The translations under genes and the position numbers were made by a program. Source: Ruminococcaceae bacterium UBA3751 (lineage in GTDB: Bacteria; Bacillota; Clostridia; Oscillospirales; Acutalibacteraceae). From it: DNA of 12,368 nt. The stretch lies in the NCBI GenBank assembly GCA_002371215.1, contig DFGL01000002.1, positions 1 to 12,368 of the forward strand, given 5' to 3'. The stretch's first letter is position 1, and each line of letters starts with the position of its first letter. The notes beneath the pieces were generated by a model, which did not search any database, had not been told where the DNA came from, and was given only the letters and a program-made list of their open reading frames with translations. Positions 1 through 6,390 of this stretch are shown one piece after another.

Positions 1-575
1 TCAAGGTGGTTTGTAGGCTCGTCAAGGATAAGAAAATCCGCCTTCGAAAGCAACAGCTTTGCTAAAATCAGCTTTGAGCGCTGGCCTCCTGAAAGTTTAG
101 CCGTCGGTTTATCGAATTCACTCTCGGAAAAGCCGAGTCCGAGCAGCGCGGAGCGCGTCATACTCTTATAAGTCAGTCCGCCATCGCGGTTGAATATTTC
201 GGTAAGCCTGTCCTGCTTTTCAATATTTTCGCTCTGACTGCCTATTCCGTTAGTCAGGTTATATGCAAGAATTTCAAGCTCCTTTTCTATTTCGGCTAAA
301 TCCGAAAAGACCGAAATCAGCTCCTCATAAACCGTTCTGTTTTCTGAGCAGGTATGCTGCTCCATATATCCGAGCGTTGCGTTTTTGGAAATAAAGCACG
401 CTCCCGAATCGGGCTCATATTCGCCCGTAATGATTTTGAACAGCGAGGTTTTACCTACTCCGTTAGCGCCGATAAGCCCTACTTTCTCTTTTTCCTTAAC
501 GTCAAAAGAAACGTCCTTAAAAAGCACGCCGTCGCCAAAGGAAAGTGTTAAGTTCTGCACATCAAGAACAGCCAT
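1..575 (-). CDS. ABC-F family ATP-binding protein (N-terminal part, runs off window)
   Basis: This is the first 191 codons of a soluble ABC ATPase without membrane segments. The translation shows Walker A GANGVGKT (residues 36-43), an ABC signature LSGGQ near residue 160, and a Walker B run ending ILDEPTNHL at the window edge. The DEPTNHL form is characteristic of ABC-F proteins, which carry two ATPase domains and mostly act on the ribosome (translation factors of the EttA/Uup type or ribosome-protecting antibiotic resistance proteins). Only the first ATPase domain is visible, so the subfamily cannot be set. The ATG at 573-575 is preceded by AAGAGG (minus, 588-583), and the frame starts MAVLDVQNLTLSF, a typical ABC-F opening. 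The gene is divergent from manA. There is no sign of damage in the visible part. Confidence 0.9.
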   Translation of the reverse strand, partial: MAVLDVQNLTLSFGDGVLFKDVSFDVKEKEKVGLIGANGVGKTSLFKIITGEYEPDSGACFISKNATLGYMEQHTCSENRTVYEELISVFSDLAEIEKELEILAYNLTNGIGSQSENIEKQDRLTEIFNRDGGLTYKSMTRSALLGLGFSESEFDKPTAKLSGGQRSKLILAKLLLSKADFLILDEPTNHL

Positions 576-604
576 TTTAAAACCTCTTAAAATTCAGTCA
601 ATAT

Positions 605-633
605 ATTTTACTACAAAATGTGTTGAAAGTGAA
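605..633 (-). promoter_or_regulatory. Sigma-A-type promoter for the ABC-F gene
   Basis: On the minus strand TTCACT (633-628) and TAAAAT (610-605) are separated by 17 bases, placing the start about 25 bases before the ABC-F ATG. The -35 is weak (4 of 6) and the -10 good (5 of 6). Its -35 shares base 628 with the -35 of the opposing manA promoter. Confidence 0.5.
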
Positions 634-651
634 GAAAAAATTTGATAATAT
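623..651 (+). promoter_or_regulatory. Sigma-A-type promoter for manA, extended -10
   Basis: TTGAAA (623-628), a 17-base spacer, then TAATAT (646-651) with TG one base upstream of the -10 (643-644). This leaves a leader of roughly 25 bases carrying the AAAGAGG ribosome binding site (668-674). It is divergent from, and abuts, the ABC-F promoter. Confidence 0.65.
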
Positions 652-683
652 GAAGATAATAATTTTAAAAGAGGTAATTTATT

Positions 684-1622
684 ATGGAAATTTTAAAATT
701 AAATCCTGTTTTTAAGGACTATATATGGGGCGGAAACAGGCTCGTTACGGACTTCGGTTTTGATACGGGGCTTGATAAAACCGCGGAGGGCTGGATGCTC
801 GCCTGCCACAAGGACGGAATGAACACTATAGACGGCGGAGCTTACGACGGCAAGCCGCTCGGCGAAATCGTTGACTCTCTTTCGGGAGAGAACGCAAAGC
901 GTTTTCCGTATTTTCCCGTTCTGATTAAGCTGATTGACGCATACGATAACCTCTCCATTCAGGTACATCCGGACGACGAATACGCCCGCAGGGTTGAAAA
1001 TGAATTCGGCAAAACCGAGATGTGGTACGTTATTGACGCCACTGACGGCGCGGAGCTGATTTACGGCTTTAAGGAAAAAATTACAAGCGAGGAATTCAAA
1101 AGCGCTATTGAAAACAACACCCTTCTTGATAAGCTTAACAGAGTTAAAGTTAAAAAGGGCGATTTGTTTTTCATAGAAGCGGGCACCGTACACGCTATCG
1201 GAAAAGGCGCGCTGATTGCGGAAATTCAGCAGAATTCAAACTGCACTTACAGAGTTTACGATTACGGCAGAGTCGGAAATGACGGCAAGCCGCGTGAGCT
1301 TCATATAGACAAGGCGGTTGACGTTTCAAAAACCGAGCCGCCGAAATACGATATTAAGCCGCTCGGCGACGAGGAAAACCACGGCGGCTATATCTCGCAG
1401 GCGCTCGCAAAATGTCCGCTGTTTACCGTTGACCGTTACGTTATCAGCGAAACACTTACCCTCAATGCCGATAAAAACAGCTTTAACCATATACTCGTTA
1501 TTAACGGAAACGGAAAAATTAACGAAAAAACGGCAAAAAAAGGCGACTCCTTCTTCGTTCCCGCGGGCTTTGGCGATTACACGCTCAACGGAAAACTGGA
1601 AATAATTGTTACAAAAATATAG
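684..1622 (+). CDS. manA: Mannose-6-phosphate isomerase, class I (short bacterial type)
   Basis: Cytosolic zinc-dependent isomerase interconverting mannose 6-phosphate and fructose 6-phosphate. It serves mannose use or supplies mannose phosphate for GDP-mannose synthesis. At 312 residues it matches the compact Bacillus-type ManA rather than the roughly 390-residue enterobacterial form. The expected metal ligands are in place: Gln93 and His95 in SIQVHPDD, Glu112 in GKTEMWY, His170 in GTVHAIG. The conserved EIQQNSNCTYRVYDYGR stretch with the active-site arginine follows at residues 180-196. The C-terminal third is a second cupin-like half. The start at 684 has AAAGAGG nine bases upstream and a good promoter before it. 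The gene appears to be alone in its transcript, apart from possible read-through into the DUF378 gene, from which a strong hairpin separates it. Confidence 0.94.
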   Translation: MEILKLNPVFKDYIWGGNRLVTDFGFDTGLDKTAEGWMLACHKDGMNTIDGGAYDGKPLGEIVDSLSGENAKRFPYFPVLIKLIDAYDNLSIQVHPDDEYARRVENEFGKTEMWYVIDATDGAELIYGFKEKITSEEFKSAIENNTLLDKLNRVKVKKGDLFFIEAGTVHAIGKGALIAEIQQNSNCTYRVYDYGRVGNDGKPRELHIDKAVDVSKTEPPKYDIKPLGDEENHGGYISQALAKCPLFTVDRYVISETLTLNADKNSFNHILVINGNGKINEKTAKKGDSFFVPAGFGDYTLNGKLEIIVTKI

Positions 1623-1625
1623 AAT

Positions 1626-1670
1626 AAAAATCACTCCTTGGTTAACACTATACCTAAAGGAGTGATTTTT
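1626..1670 (+). promoter_or_regulatory. 14-bp perfect hairpin: manA terminator and/or SD-masking element of the DUF378 gene
   Basis: The arms 1626-1639 (AAAAATCACTCCTT) and 1657-1670 (AAGGAGTGATTTTT) are exact reverse complements around a 17-base loop. The right arm contains the AAGGAG Shine-Dalgarno of the gene starting at 1672. It ends in five T, so the same structure can act as an intrinsic terminator of manA. I found no convincing promoter between manA and the DUF378 gene. Expression of that gene may therefore depend on read-through plus opening of this stem. Confidence 0.75.
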
Positions 1671-1671
1671 T

Positions 1672-1878
1672 ATGAAAATAATGAACAGAATTGCGCTGAT
1701 ACTTAACATTATCGGCGGTATAAACTGGGGTTTAGTCGGTCTTTTCAAGTTTGACCTTGTGGCATGGATTTTCGGCGGTCAGGACGCCGTTCTTGCAAGA
1801 ATCATTTACGTTCTTGTAGGTATTGCGGCAGTATGGTGCATCGCTCTGCTTTTCAGACCGAGAGAGCTCAATGATTAA
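1672..1878 (+). CDS. DUF378 family small membrane protein (YuzA-like)
   Basis: A 68-residue protein with two hydrophobic segments, about residues 5-25 and 42-61. It carries the family's INWGLVGLF-DLVAWIFG stretch (residues 18-36) between and into them. DUF378 proteins are small inner-membrane proteins of unknown function found widely in Firmicutes and other bacteria. The charged C-terminus (FRPRELND) suggests a short cytoplasmic tail. The start at 1672 is chosen because AAGGAGTG ends seven bases upstream. A second Met three codons later would place the SD too far away. The SD lies in the right arm of a perfect 14-bp hairpin. The gene is convergent with sigE, and a bidirectional terminator lies between them. 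Confidence 0.85.
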   Translation: MKIMNRIALILNIIGGINWGLVGLFKFDLVAWIFGGQDAVLARIIYVLVGIAAVWCIALLFRPRELND

Positions 1879-1898
1879 CAGAGATAAAAACAAAAACT

Positions 1899-1922
1899 GC
1901 AGGGGCGTTATATCACCCCTGC
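1899..1922. terminator. Bidirectional intrinsic terminator between the DUF378 gene and sigE
   Basis: Arms GCAGGGG (1899-1905) and CCCCTGC (1916-1922) pair over a 10-base loop. On the plus strand TGATTTATTTT follows. On the minus strand the tail is AGTTTTTGTTTTT, which is stronger. The stem lies five bases beyond the sigE stop codon. Confidence 0.8.
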
Positions 1923-1926
1923 TGAT

Positions 1927-2634
1927 TTATTTTGCCGCCATATGCTTTTGCATTTCGTCTTTTATTTTAGAGAGAATTCGCTTTTCAAGGCGGGATATAT
2001 AGGACTGCGAAATCCCCATTTTATCGGCGAGCTGCTTTTGGGTATACGGCTCTCCGCCGTCAAGCCCGAAACGCATATTCATTATACTTTTTTCCTTTTC
2101 GGGAAGATGAGATACCACATAGCGAAGAAGGCGTTTTTCGTCCTCATGCTCAATATCCTCGCTGATTTCATCAGGCTCAGAGCCGAGAACGTCGCGCAGA
2201 GTAAGCTCGTTGCCGTCCCAGTCGGTTGAGAGCGGTTCATCAAAGGAGAGCTCGATTTTTGAGTTTGAAGCTTTGCGCAGATACATAAGAATTTCGTTTT
2301 CAATACAGCGGGAGGCGTAGGTTGCAAGCTTGATGTTCTTATCGGGGTCAAAGGTTTTAACCGCTTTCATCAGTCCGATTGTACCGATAGATACCAAATC
2401 CTCCGCGCCCGCAGTCGGCGAATCAAATTTTTTAGCTATATAAACAACGAGTCGCAGATTGTGGATTACAAGCAAATCGCGGTGTGTTTCATCTCCGTTT
2501 CTCAGCTCGTTAAAAACGGTTTCCTCCTCTTCCTTTGTAAGCGGAGGGGGAAGGGTTTCAGGTCCGTTGATATAATGGCAGTACTGCCTGAGACGGATTT
2601 TTTCAAGAATTGAATTAAGCAATCTAAAAAGCAT
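1927..2634 (-). CDS. sigE: RNA polymerase sporulation sigma factor, pro-sigma-E
   Basis: Sigma-70 family factor that directs mother-cell gene expression early in sporulation. It is made as an inactive precursor and activated by SpoIIGA. The 235 residues match Bacillus SigE closely. The motif YINGPETLPPPL (21-32) lines up with the start of mature SigE, leaving a pro-sequence of about 20 residues. Region 2 follows (NLRLVVYIAKKF, EDLVSIGTIGLMKAVKTFD, LATYASRCIENEILMYLR; about 59-120), then region 4 with the helix-turn-helix TQKQLADKMGISQSYISRLE (about 198-217). The ATG is eight bases from the spoIIGA stop, and the SD-like AGGTGAT overlaps that TAG, indicating translational coupling. In Bacillus and many clostridia sigG follows directly. 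Here the operon ends at a terminator. Pro-sequence cleavage is inferred by alignment from memory, probably between His20 and Tyr21. Confidence 0.95.
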   Translation of the reverse strand: MLFRLLNSILEKIRLRQYCHYINGPETLPPPLTKEEEETVFNELRNGDETHRDLLVIHNLRLVVYIAKKFDSPTAGAEDLVSIGTIGLMKAVKTFDPDKNIKLATYASRCIENEILMYLRKASNSKIELSFDEPLSTDWDGNELTLRDVLGSEPDEISEDIEHEDEKRLLRYVVSHLPEKEKSIMNMRFGLDGGEPYTQKQLADKMGISQSYISRLEKRILSKIKDEMQKHMAAK

Positions 2635-2642
2635 ATTATCAC

Positions 2643-3461
2643 CTAAACAGATAGTATATTTGGATTAAAAACGGCAGAATAACCTTCTGCATTTAATTCG
2701 TCGGACAGAGCGACGTATACGTTTTCAACAGCCGCCTCGCCTTTAAAGTTTTTAAGGCTCACTCTGTCGGGCTTAAATGCACAAAGGAAAGATGAGCCGC
2801 TGACGGTTGAAGCCGGAATAACGCGCATTTCGCCCTCGGGCATAAGCCTTTCAATCTTATCACGGCTGACTACAATTACGCTCTCTCCCGTAAACGGTTC
2901 TCGCAGGCGGTTGCCAGAATCGGCAAGGGCAAAAAGCGTAACACTCTGCCCCTGCCTTTCAATTTTGAGCGTATATATTTCCCCGGCGCTTGCTTTTTTG
3001 TTGTACAGCCTGACGATAATGCAGGAAAAAATATACGCAAAAAATGAGCTTACAAGGAGCTCCCGCGCGCCTATATCAAAATAGACCGTCGCGTTGCTTA
3101 CGGCGATGCGCTGAGCTTTGAAAATCAGGTAAATCCCTATAATTATCCCGAGAAAAACGAAGCTTGAAAAAAGGTAAATCACAAGAATGAGGACAAGGCT
3201 TTTAACCCTCAAAAAGCCAAACGTACATAAGATAATTAGGGCTGCAGAAAGGATTTTCAGAATCAATGATACATATGGCGGAAGCGAAATCAGAATAATA
3301 AGCGAATACGCCCCGCCGAGAGCAGAGCCAATAACAAGGCGAAACGTTCTTACGCTCCGTTTTGCAAGCCTTGAGGTTATACTCAAAAGAAGAAAGGTAA
3401 TAAAAAAATTTATAATGAAAAGAACGTCAACGTAAATAACAATAAAATTACCTCCCTTCAC
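2643..3461 (-). CDS. spoIIGA: SpoIIGA, sporulation sigma-E factor processing peptidase
   Basis: Membrane-embedded aspartic protease that cleaves pro-sigma-E in the mother cell. The N-terminal half has about five hydrophobic segments (roughly residues 8-30, 40-58, 64-82, 90-115, 133-150). The C-terminal half is a soluble protease domain with the catalytic DSGN at 181-184, in the context LADSGNRLREPFTG. It lies directly upstream of its substrate gene sigE, as in Bacillus. Start: the frame opens with GTG at 3461, but no SD precedes it and the predicted transcription start lies at about the same place. The excellent SD AAGGGAGG (3458-3451) instead points to an ATT codon at 3443, seven bases further on. 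That start gives (M)VIYVDVLF, matching the usual MKIYLDV opening. I therefore think the true product is 266 residues from a non-standard ATT start. It is somewhat shorter than the Bacillus protein (about 309). Confidence 0.92.
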   Translation of the reverse strand: MKGGNFIVIYVDVLFIINFFITFLLLSITSRLAKRSVRTFRLVIGSALGGAYSLIILISLPPYVSLILKILSAALIILCTFGFLRVKSLVLILVIYLFSSFVFLGIIIGIYLIFKAQRIAVSNATVYFDIGARELLVSSFFAYIFSCIIVRLYNKKASAGEIYTLKIERQGQSVTLFALADSGNRLREPFTGESVIVVSRDKIERLMPEGEMRVIPASTVSGSSFLCAFKPDRVSLKNFKGEAAVENVYVALSDELNAEGYSAVFNPNILSV

Positions 3462-3489
3462 GGCATAGTATATACCGTTCGGGAGGTAA
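3448..3489 (-). promoter_or_regulatory. Inverted repeat spanning the spoIIG -10 and the spoIIGA Shine-Dalgarno
   Basis: TTACCTCCC (3448-3456) and GGGAGGTAA (3481-3489) are perfect 9-bp inverted repeats. Inside them, ACGG (minus 3478-3475) can pair with CCGT (3463-3460) after a 2x3 internal loop. The remaining loop contains the TATACT -10. In RNA entering from upstream the spoIIGA SD would be paired. In RNA started at the spoIIG promoter (about 3460) the masking arm is absent. Confidence 0.7.
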
Positions 3490-3499
3490 ATTTTGTCAA
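3467..3499 (-). promoter_or_regulatory. spoIIG promoter: long-spacer sigma-A promoter with possible Spo0A box
   Basis: On the minus strand a perfect TTGACA (3499-3494) lies 21 bases from TATACT (3472-3467). Known from Bacillus: the spoIIG promoter is read by sigma-A with an unusually long (22-bp) spacer and needs Spo0A bound next to the -35. Here TGTCAAA (plus, 3494-3500) overlaps the -35 and differs by one base from the 0A-box core TGTCGAA. Phosphorylated Spo0A control is inferred. Confidence 0.7.
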
Positions 3500-3518
3500 A
3501 TAAAACAGTTAATTAATT

Positions 3519-4316
3519 TTATTTTGCAAGGTCGCCTACAATCATCATATAGTCGCCTATCTGAACGCCGAACTCGGGACCGCCCTCCATAATAAGCTGC
3601 TTATCAGCAGTCATCTGGAACATATCGCCCGTTCCGAGAAGGATTTTAAGCGCCGAGGTCGGACAGTCAAACTTCATACAGAAGAAGGGTTTAGCTCTTT
3701 TATAAGCTCCCCTTCCCGCTCTTGACTTACCCGCTTTTATTCTGATATAAGCGGTACACTCCGGGTGGCCCTCAACCTCCCACTGATAACAGCGGTCGGG
3801 GGACTTAAGCGCCCATTCGTGAATTGCCGGATGACCGAGTTTATTAAGCTGGGAAATACCCGAGGAAAGCAGGTAAAAATACAGCTTGCAGAGAAGGACT
3901 GACGTTGCCTCGTCGTTTTCGGGCGGCTCTGCAATATTAAGCAAATCGCTCATTTTGAGAAGCACCATCATAAATTTAACGAACTTACCGAGGGACTTAA
4001 TCTTAAACTTCGGAAGCTTAGCCATATTGCCCTTCATAAACGCGTTCATTTTTTCCATTGAGGAGAACTCAAGCTCTCCGTCAATTTTTTCCTGACCGAG
4101 ATATTCGCCGAGTTTAACGCTCCATTCACCGTTTTCAATTATAAAATGAACAGCCTCTTTATCCTCTGCGTTTACCTTAGCGGAAACCTGATATATAGCG
4201 TTGACGCCTTCAAACTTTTTCTTAAGCTCGGGAACATCGGTTGCTATTGTTTTCATAAGCGGCAGCGCGCCTGCCATAAACACCTTATTAGCGTAACGAA
4301 CTTCATCGCTTGGCAT
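3519..4316 (-). CDS. SCP2-like (sterol-carrier-fold) protein, second copy in the operon
   Basis: A 265-residue cytosolic protein with no signal peptide. I do not recognise a characterised homologue. The segment VHFIIENGEWSVKLG through ELEFSSMEKMNAFMKG (56-96), followed by the hydrophobic LGKFVKFMMVLLKMSDLL (109-126), resembles the strand-strand-helix pattern of SCP2 lipid-binding domains. A second, similar pattern lies at about 188-262. It shares architecture and several motifs (FSS-EK; LL-G; G-I-I-D) with the protein at 7700-8464, so the two are probably paralogues with two SCP2-like units each. Start: a longer frame opens with TTG at 4349, but AAAGGAG (4331-4325) sits eight bases before the ATG at 4316, which I chose. 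The gene is last in the operon, 102 bases after the transketolase C subunit. No terminator is visible before the spoIIG promoter. Lipid or hydrophobic ligand binding is inferred only. Confidence 0.75.
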   Translation of the reverse strand: MPSDEVRYANKVFMAGALPLMKTIATDVPELKKKFEGVNAIYQVSAKVNAEDKEAVHFIIENGEWSVKLGEYLGQEKIDGELEFSSMEKMNAFMKGNMAKLPKFKIKSLGKFVKFMMVLLKMSDLLNIAEPPENDEATSVLLCKLYFYLLSSGISQLNKLGHPAIHEWALKSPDRCYQWEVEGHPECTAYIRIKAGKSRAGRGAYKRAKPFFCMKFDCPTSALKILLGTGDMFQMTADKQLIMEGGPEFGVQIGDYMMIVGDLAK

Positions 4317-4349
4317 AGAAACAACTCCTTTCTTTAATGAAACATTCAA

Positions 4350-4397
4350 TCCCTCCGTAACGCCTGACGGCGTGCTGCCTCCCTTTACACAAGGAAG
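4350..4397. repeat. Possible degenerate extragenic palindromic repeat between operon genes
   Basis: The sequence has a compact run of small palindromes: ACGCC-TGAC-GGCGT (4360-4373) and CCTT-5-AAGG (4382-4394), flanked by CCCTCCGT and CCTCCCTTTACACAAGG. That wording resembles short dispersed extragenic repeats I associate with gut Clostridia genomes. One copy in the window cannot prove that it is repeated. It occupies most of the gap between the transketolase C gene and the SCP2-like gene. Confidence 0.4.
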
Positions 4398-4418
4398 ACA
4401 AAACGGAAAAGAAGTATA

Positions 4419-5429
4419 TTAGAATTCGTCGTCCCACGCGTCGTCTGCCTCAAAGTCAGCATGCATGGTTTCCTGAATAGCCTCTGCAATTCCGTTAGCG
4501 TCAATCTTAGCCATAGCAAGAAGGTCCTCCTGAAGGCCGATTGTTGAGAAATCGTCCTGATGACCGAGAGACTTAAATGCGCAAGCCTTACCGCTCTTAG
4601 CGATAACCTCTGCAACGGCAGAGCCGAGTCCGCCCATAACCTCATGGTCCTCAGCAACGATGATACGGCGGGTATCCATAATTGCGGAGAGAACGGCTTC
4701 CTCGTCAATAGGCTTAATGGTATGCATATTGAGAACGCGAACCTTAATGCCGCCGTCAGCCTCAGCCATACGGGCAGCCTGCATAGCCTCAAATACGCAG
4801 GAGCCGCAAGCGATAACGGTAATATCAGTACCCTCGTTCATAACGCTTGCCTTATTCCATTCAAACTTGCAGTCCTCAACGTTCTTATAAATAACCTGGT
4901 CAAAACCGCGGTTAATTCTGATATATACGGGACCCGGAATATCGTACGCAGCTTTAACGGCATGGTAGGTTTCTGAGCCGTCGCACGGGCAGATAACCGT
5001 CATATGCGGAAGAACTCTCATACAAGCCATATCAATAAGGCTGTGGTGAGTTGAGCCCGCCTGACCGAAGGAGGTACCCGCGTGAGTTGCAATAATCTTA
5101 ACGGGAACGTTCTGATAGCAGATATCGGTATGTACCTGGTCAAGAGAACGCGCGGAAGCGAAGATTGCGAAGGTCGAAGCAAAGGGAACGAGACCGTTCT
5201 TTGCCATACCCGCTGCAACGGAGAAAAGGTTCTGCTCTGCAATACCTACGTTAACAAATCTGTCCGGGAATTTTTCGCCGAACATACCGATTTTAGTTGA
5301 TTTTGCAAGGTCAGCAGTAAGGGCAACGACGTCCTTATGCTCCTCGCCGAGCTCGCAAAGCGCAAGACCGTAACATTCTGCGGTTGAAAGCTTGGTAGTA
5401 TCAACCGATGTATATGTCATTCCACCCAT
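4419..5429 (-). CDS. Transketolase, C-terminal subunit (split enzyme)
   Basis: This 336-residue subunit holds the pyrimidine-binding and C-terminal domains of a two-gene transketolase. With the N-terminal subunit it would use thiamine diphosphate to move a two-carbon ketol unit between sugars. The key glutamate that activates the cofactor is Glu65 in VNVGIAEQN. The pyrimidine domain continues through FASTFAIFASARSLDQV (83-99) and the substrate-side GTSFGQAGSTHHSLID (118-133). The C-terminal domain (about 200-315) includes the HTIKPID and AEDHEVMGGLGSAVAE stretches. The tail EADDAWDDEF is very acidic. The ATG at 5429 is preceded by AAAAGGAGG (5445-5437), which lies within the last codons of the N-terminal subunit, two bases from its stop. 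The pair is therefore translationally coupled. A 1-deoxyxylulose-5-phosphate synthase role is unlikely, since those enzymes are normally one fused chain. Confidence 0.92.
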   Translation of the reverse strand: MGGMTYTSVDTTKLSTAECYGLALCELGEEHKDVVALTADLAKSTKIGMFGEKFPDRFVNVGIAEQNLFSVAAGMAKNGLVPFASTFAIFASARSLDQVHTDICYQNVPVKIIATHAGTSFGQAGSTHHSLIDMACMRVLPHMTVICPCDGSETYHAVKAAYDIPGPVYIRINRGFDQVIYKNVEDCKFEWNKASVMNEGTDITVIACGSCVFEAMQAARMAEADGGIKVRVLNMHTIKPIDEEAVLSAIMDTRRIIVAEDHEVMGGLGSAVAEVIAKSGKACAFKSLGHQDDFSTIGLQEDLLAMAKIDANGIAEAIQETMHADFEADDAWDDEF

Positions 5430-5431
5430 AA

Positions 5432-6325
5432 TTATGCCTCCTTTTCTACGCGTTCAACGCGTTTCTGATAATACTTCTCAAGCGAAGCTGTAGCCTCAGC
5501 AAGCTTTTCCTCATCAAGAGAGCCGTAATGCCAGAGGTAATTATCCTCCATAAAGTCAACGCCTGCGCCCTTGAACGTATCCATAATAATAGCCGTTGGC
5601 TTGTCGCCGCCGTTTTTATGGTTTTCAATTGCAGCTTCAAGAGCGTCGTTAAGCTCCTTGAAATTCTGTCCGTCAACACGGTGTACGATAAAGCCGAACG
5701 CCTCAAACTTCTTATCAACGGGCTCAATGTTCATTTCATCGGCTACTCTTCCGTCAATCATACACTTGTTGTTATCAACAAGAACAACGTAGTTTGAAAG
5801 CTTAAACTGAGCAGCGCTCATTGCAGCCTCCCAGTTTGAGCCCTCGTTGAGCTCACCGTCGCCTGTGATGATATAGTTCATATAGTCAATACCGTTAACT
5901 CTGCCCGCAAGAGCAAAGCCAACAGCGAGCGACATACCGTGACCGAGCGAACCCGTTGAAAACTCGCAGCCGTTAACCTTGTTGGCGTCAAGGTGCATAC
6001 CTATTTTAGCGCCTGTAAGGTTAAAGATATGAAGCTCTTCTTCGGGCATATAGCCAAAATCAACGAGAACGGGCGCATAACCTACTGCAGCATGACCCTT
6101 TGAGAGAATGAAGCGGTCTCTGTCTGGCATTTTGGAATCGTTGGGGTCAAGCTTCATAAAGCGGTGGTAAAGAATTGTCATTGCGTCCATACAGGACATT
6201 GCGCCGCCGAGATGGCCCGAACCGCCCCAGTTAGCGGTTTTAAGGGTAAGCCTTCTGAGCTCGTCAGCTTTCTTTTCAAGGCGAAGCCACTCAGCCTTGT
6301 CAAACGGTTTGTAATCTGCCGGCAT
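5432..6325 (-). CDS. Transketolase, N-terminal (thiamine diphosphate-binding) subunit
   Basis: A 297-residue subunit with the diphosphate-binding domain of a split transketolase. Visible landmarks are GSGHLGGAMS (35-44), RFILSKGHAA (71-80), CEFSTGSLGHGMSLAVG (about 120-136) and the thiamine-binding motif GDGELNEG (155-162) closing at the asparagines near 185-186. Start: a longer frame opens with TTG at 6343, but the SD AAAGGAG (6340-6334) lies inside that extension, eight bases before the ATG at 6325 (MPADYKPFDKAEW), which I chose. The gene follows the PLP enzyme after an 88-base gap containing a 7-bp tandem repeat. Its 3' end carries the SD of the next gene. Split transketolases occur in central metabolism and also in specialised pathways such as aminoshikimate synthesis (Rif15A/B). 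The aminotransferase next to it makes a specialised role possible. Confidence 0.92.
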   Translation of the reverse strand: MPADYKPFDKAEWLRLEKKADELRRLTLKTANWGGSGHLGGAMSCMDAMTILYHRFMKLDPNDSKMPDRDRFILSKGHAAVGYAPVLVDFGYMPEEELHIFNLTGAKIGMHLDANKVNGCEFSTGSLGHGMSLAVGFALAGRVNGIDYMNYIITGDGELNEGSNWEAAMSAAQFKLSNYVVLVDNNKCMIDGRVADEMNIEPVDKKFEAFGFIVHRVDGQNFKELNDALEAAIENHKNGGDKPTAIIMDTFKGAGVDFMEDNYLWHYGSLDEEKLAEATASLEKYYQKRVERVEKEA

Positions 6326-6390
6326 AAATATTACTCCTTTCAATTATAAATACAGAACACGGAAGACGAAAATATTATCACTGATTCTAT

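Noticed and set aside
699..1193. 164-codon open frame opposite manA
   Set aside because: It is antisense to a clear manA with all metal ligands, and no ribosome binding site or promoter serves it.
1606..1653. Promoter for the DUF378 gene at the end of manA (TTGTTA with CTATAC or similar)
   Set aside because: No pairing of -35 and -10 boxes at an acceptable distance was found.
3462..3518. Intrinsic terminator after the second SCP2-like gene
   Set aside because: No stem followed by a T-run is present before the spoIIG promoter. The only strong stem is the one overlapping the spoIIGA SD.
4317..4349. TTG start extending the second SCP2-like protein by eleven codons
   Set aside because: The SD AAAGGAG lies inside the extension at ideal distance from ATG 4316. 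The extension also reaches the edge of the repeat-like sequence.
5432..6325. 1-deoxy-D-xylulose-5-phosphate synthase split into two genes
   Set aside because: Lengths, the SKGHAA and GIAEQN contexts and the gene split fit two-subunit transketolases. DXS is normally one chain.
6326..6343. TTG start extending the transketolase N subunit by six codons
   Set aside because: The extension contains the SD AAAGGAG, which points to the ATG at 6325.
6343..6348. TATAAT (minus strand) just before the transketolase N gene as an internal promoter
   Set aside because: No -35 box lies at 16-18 bases (TTTCGT only), and the transcript would start inside the ribosome binding site.
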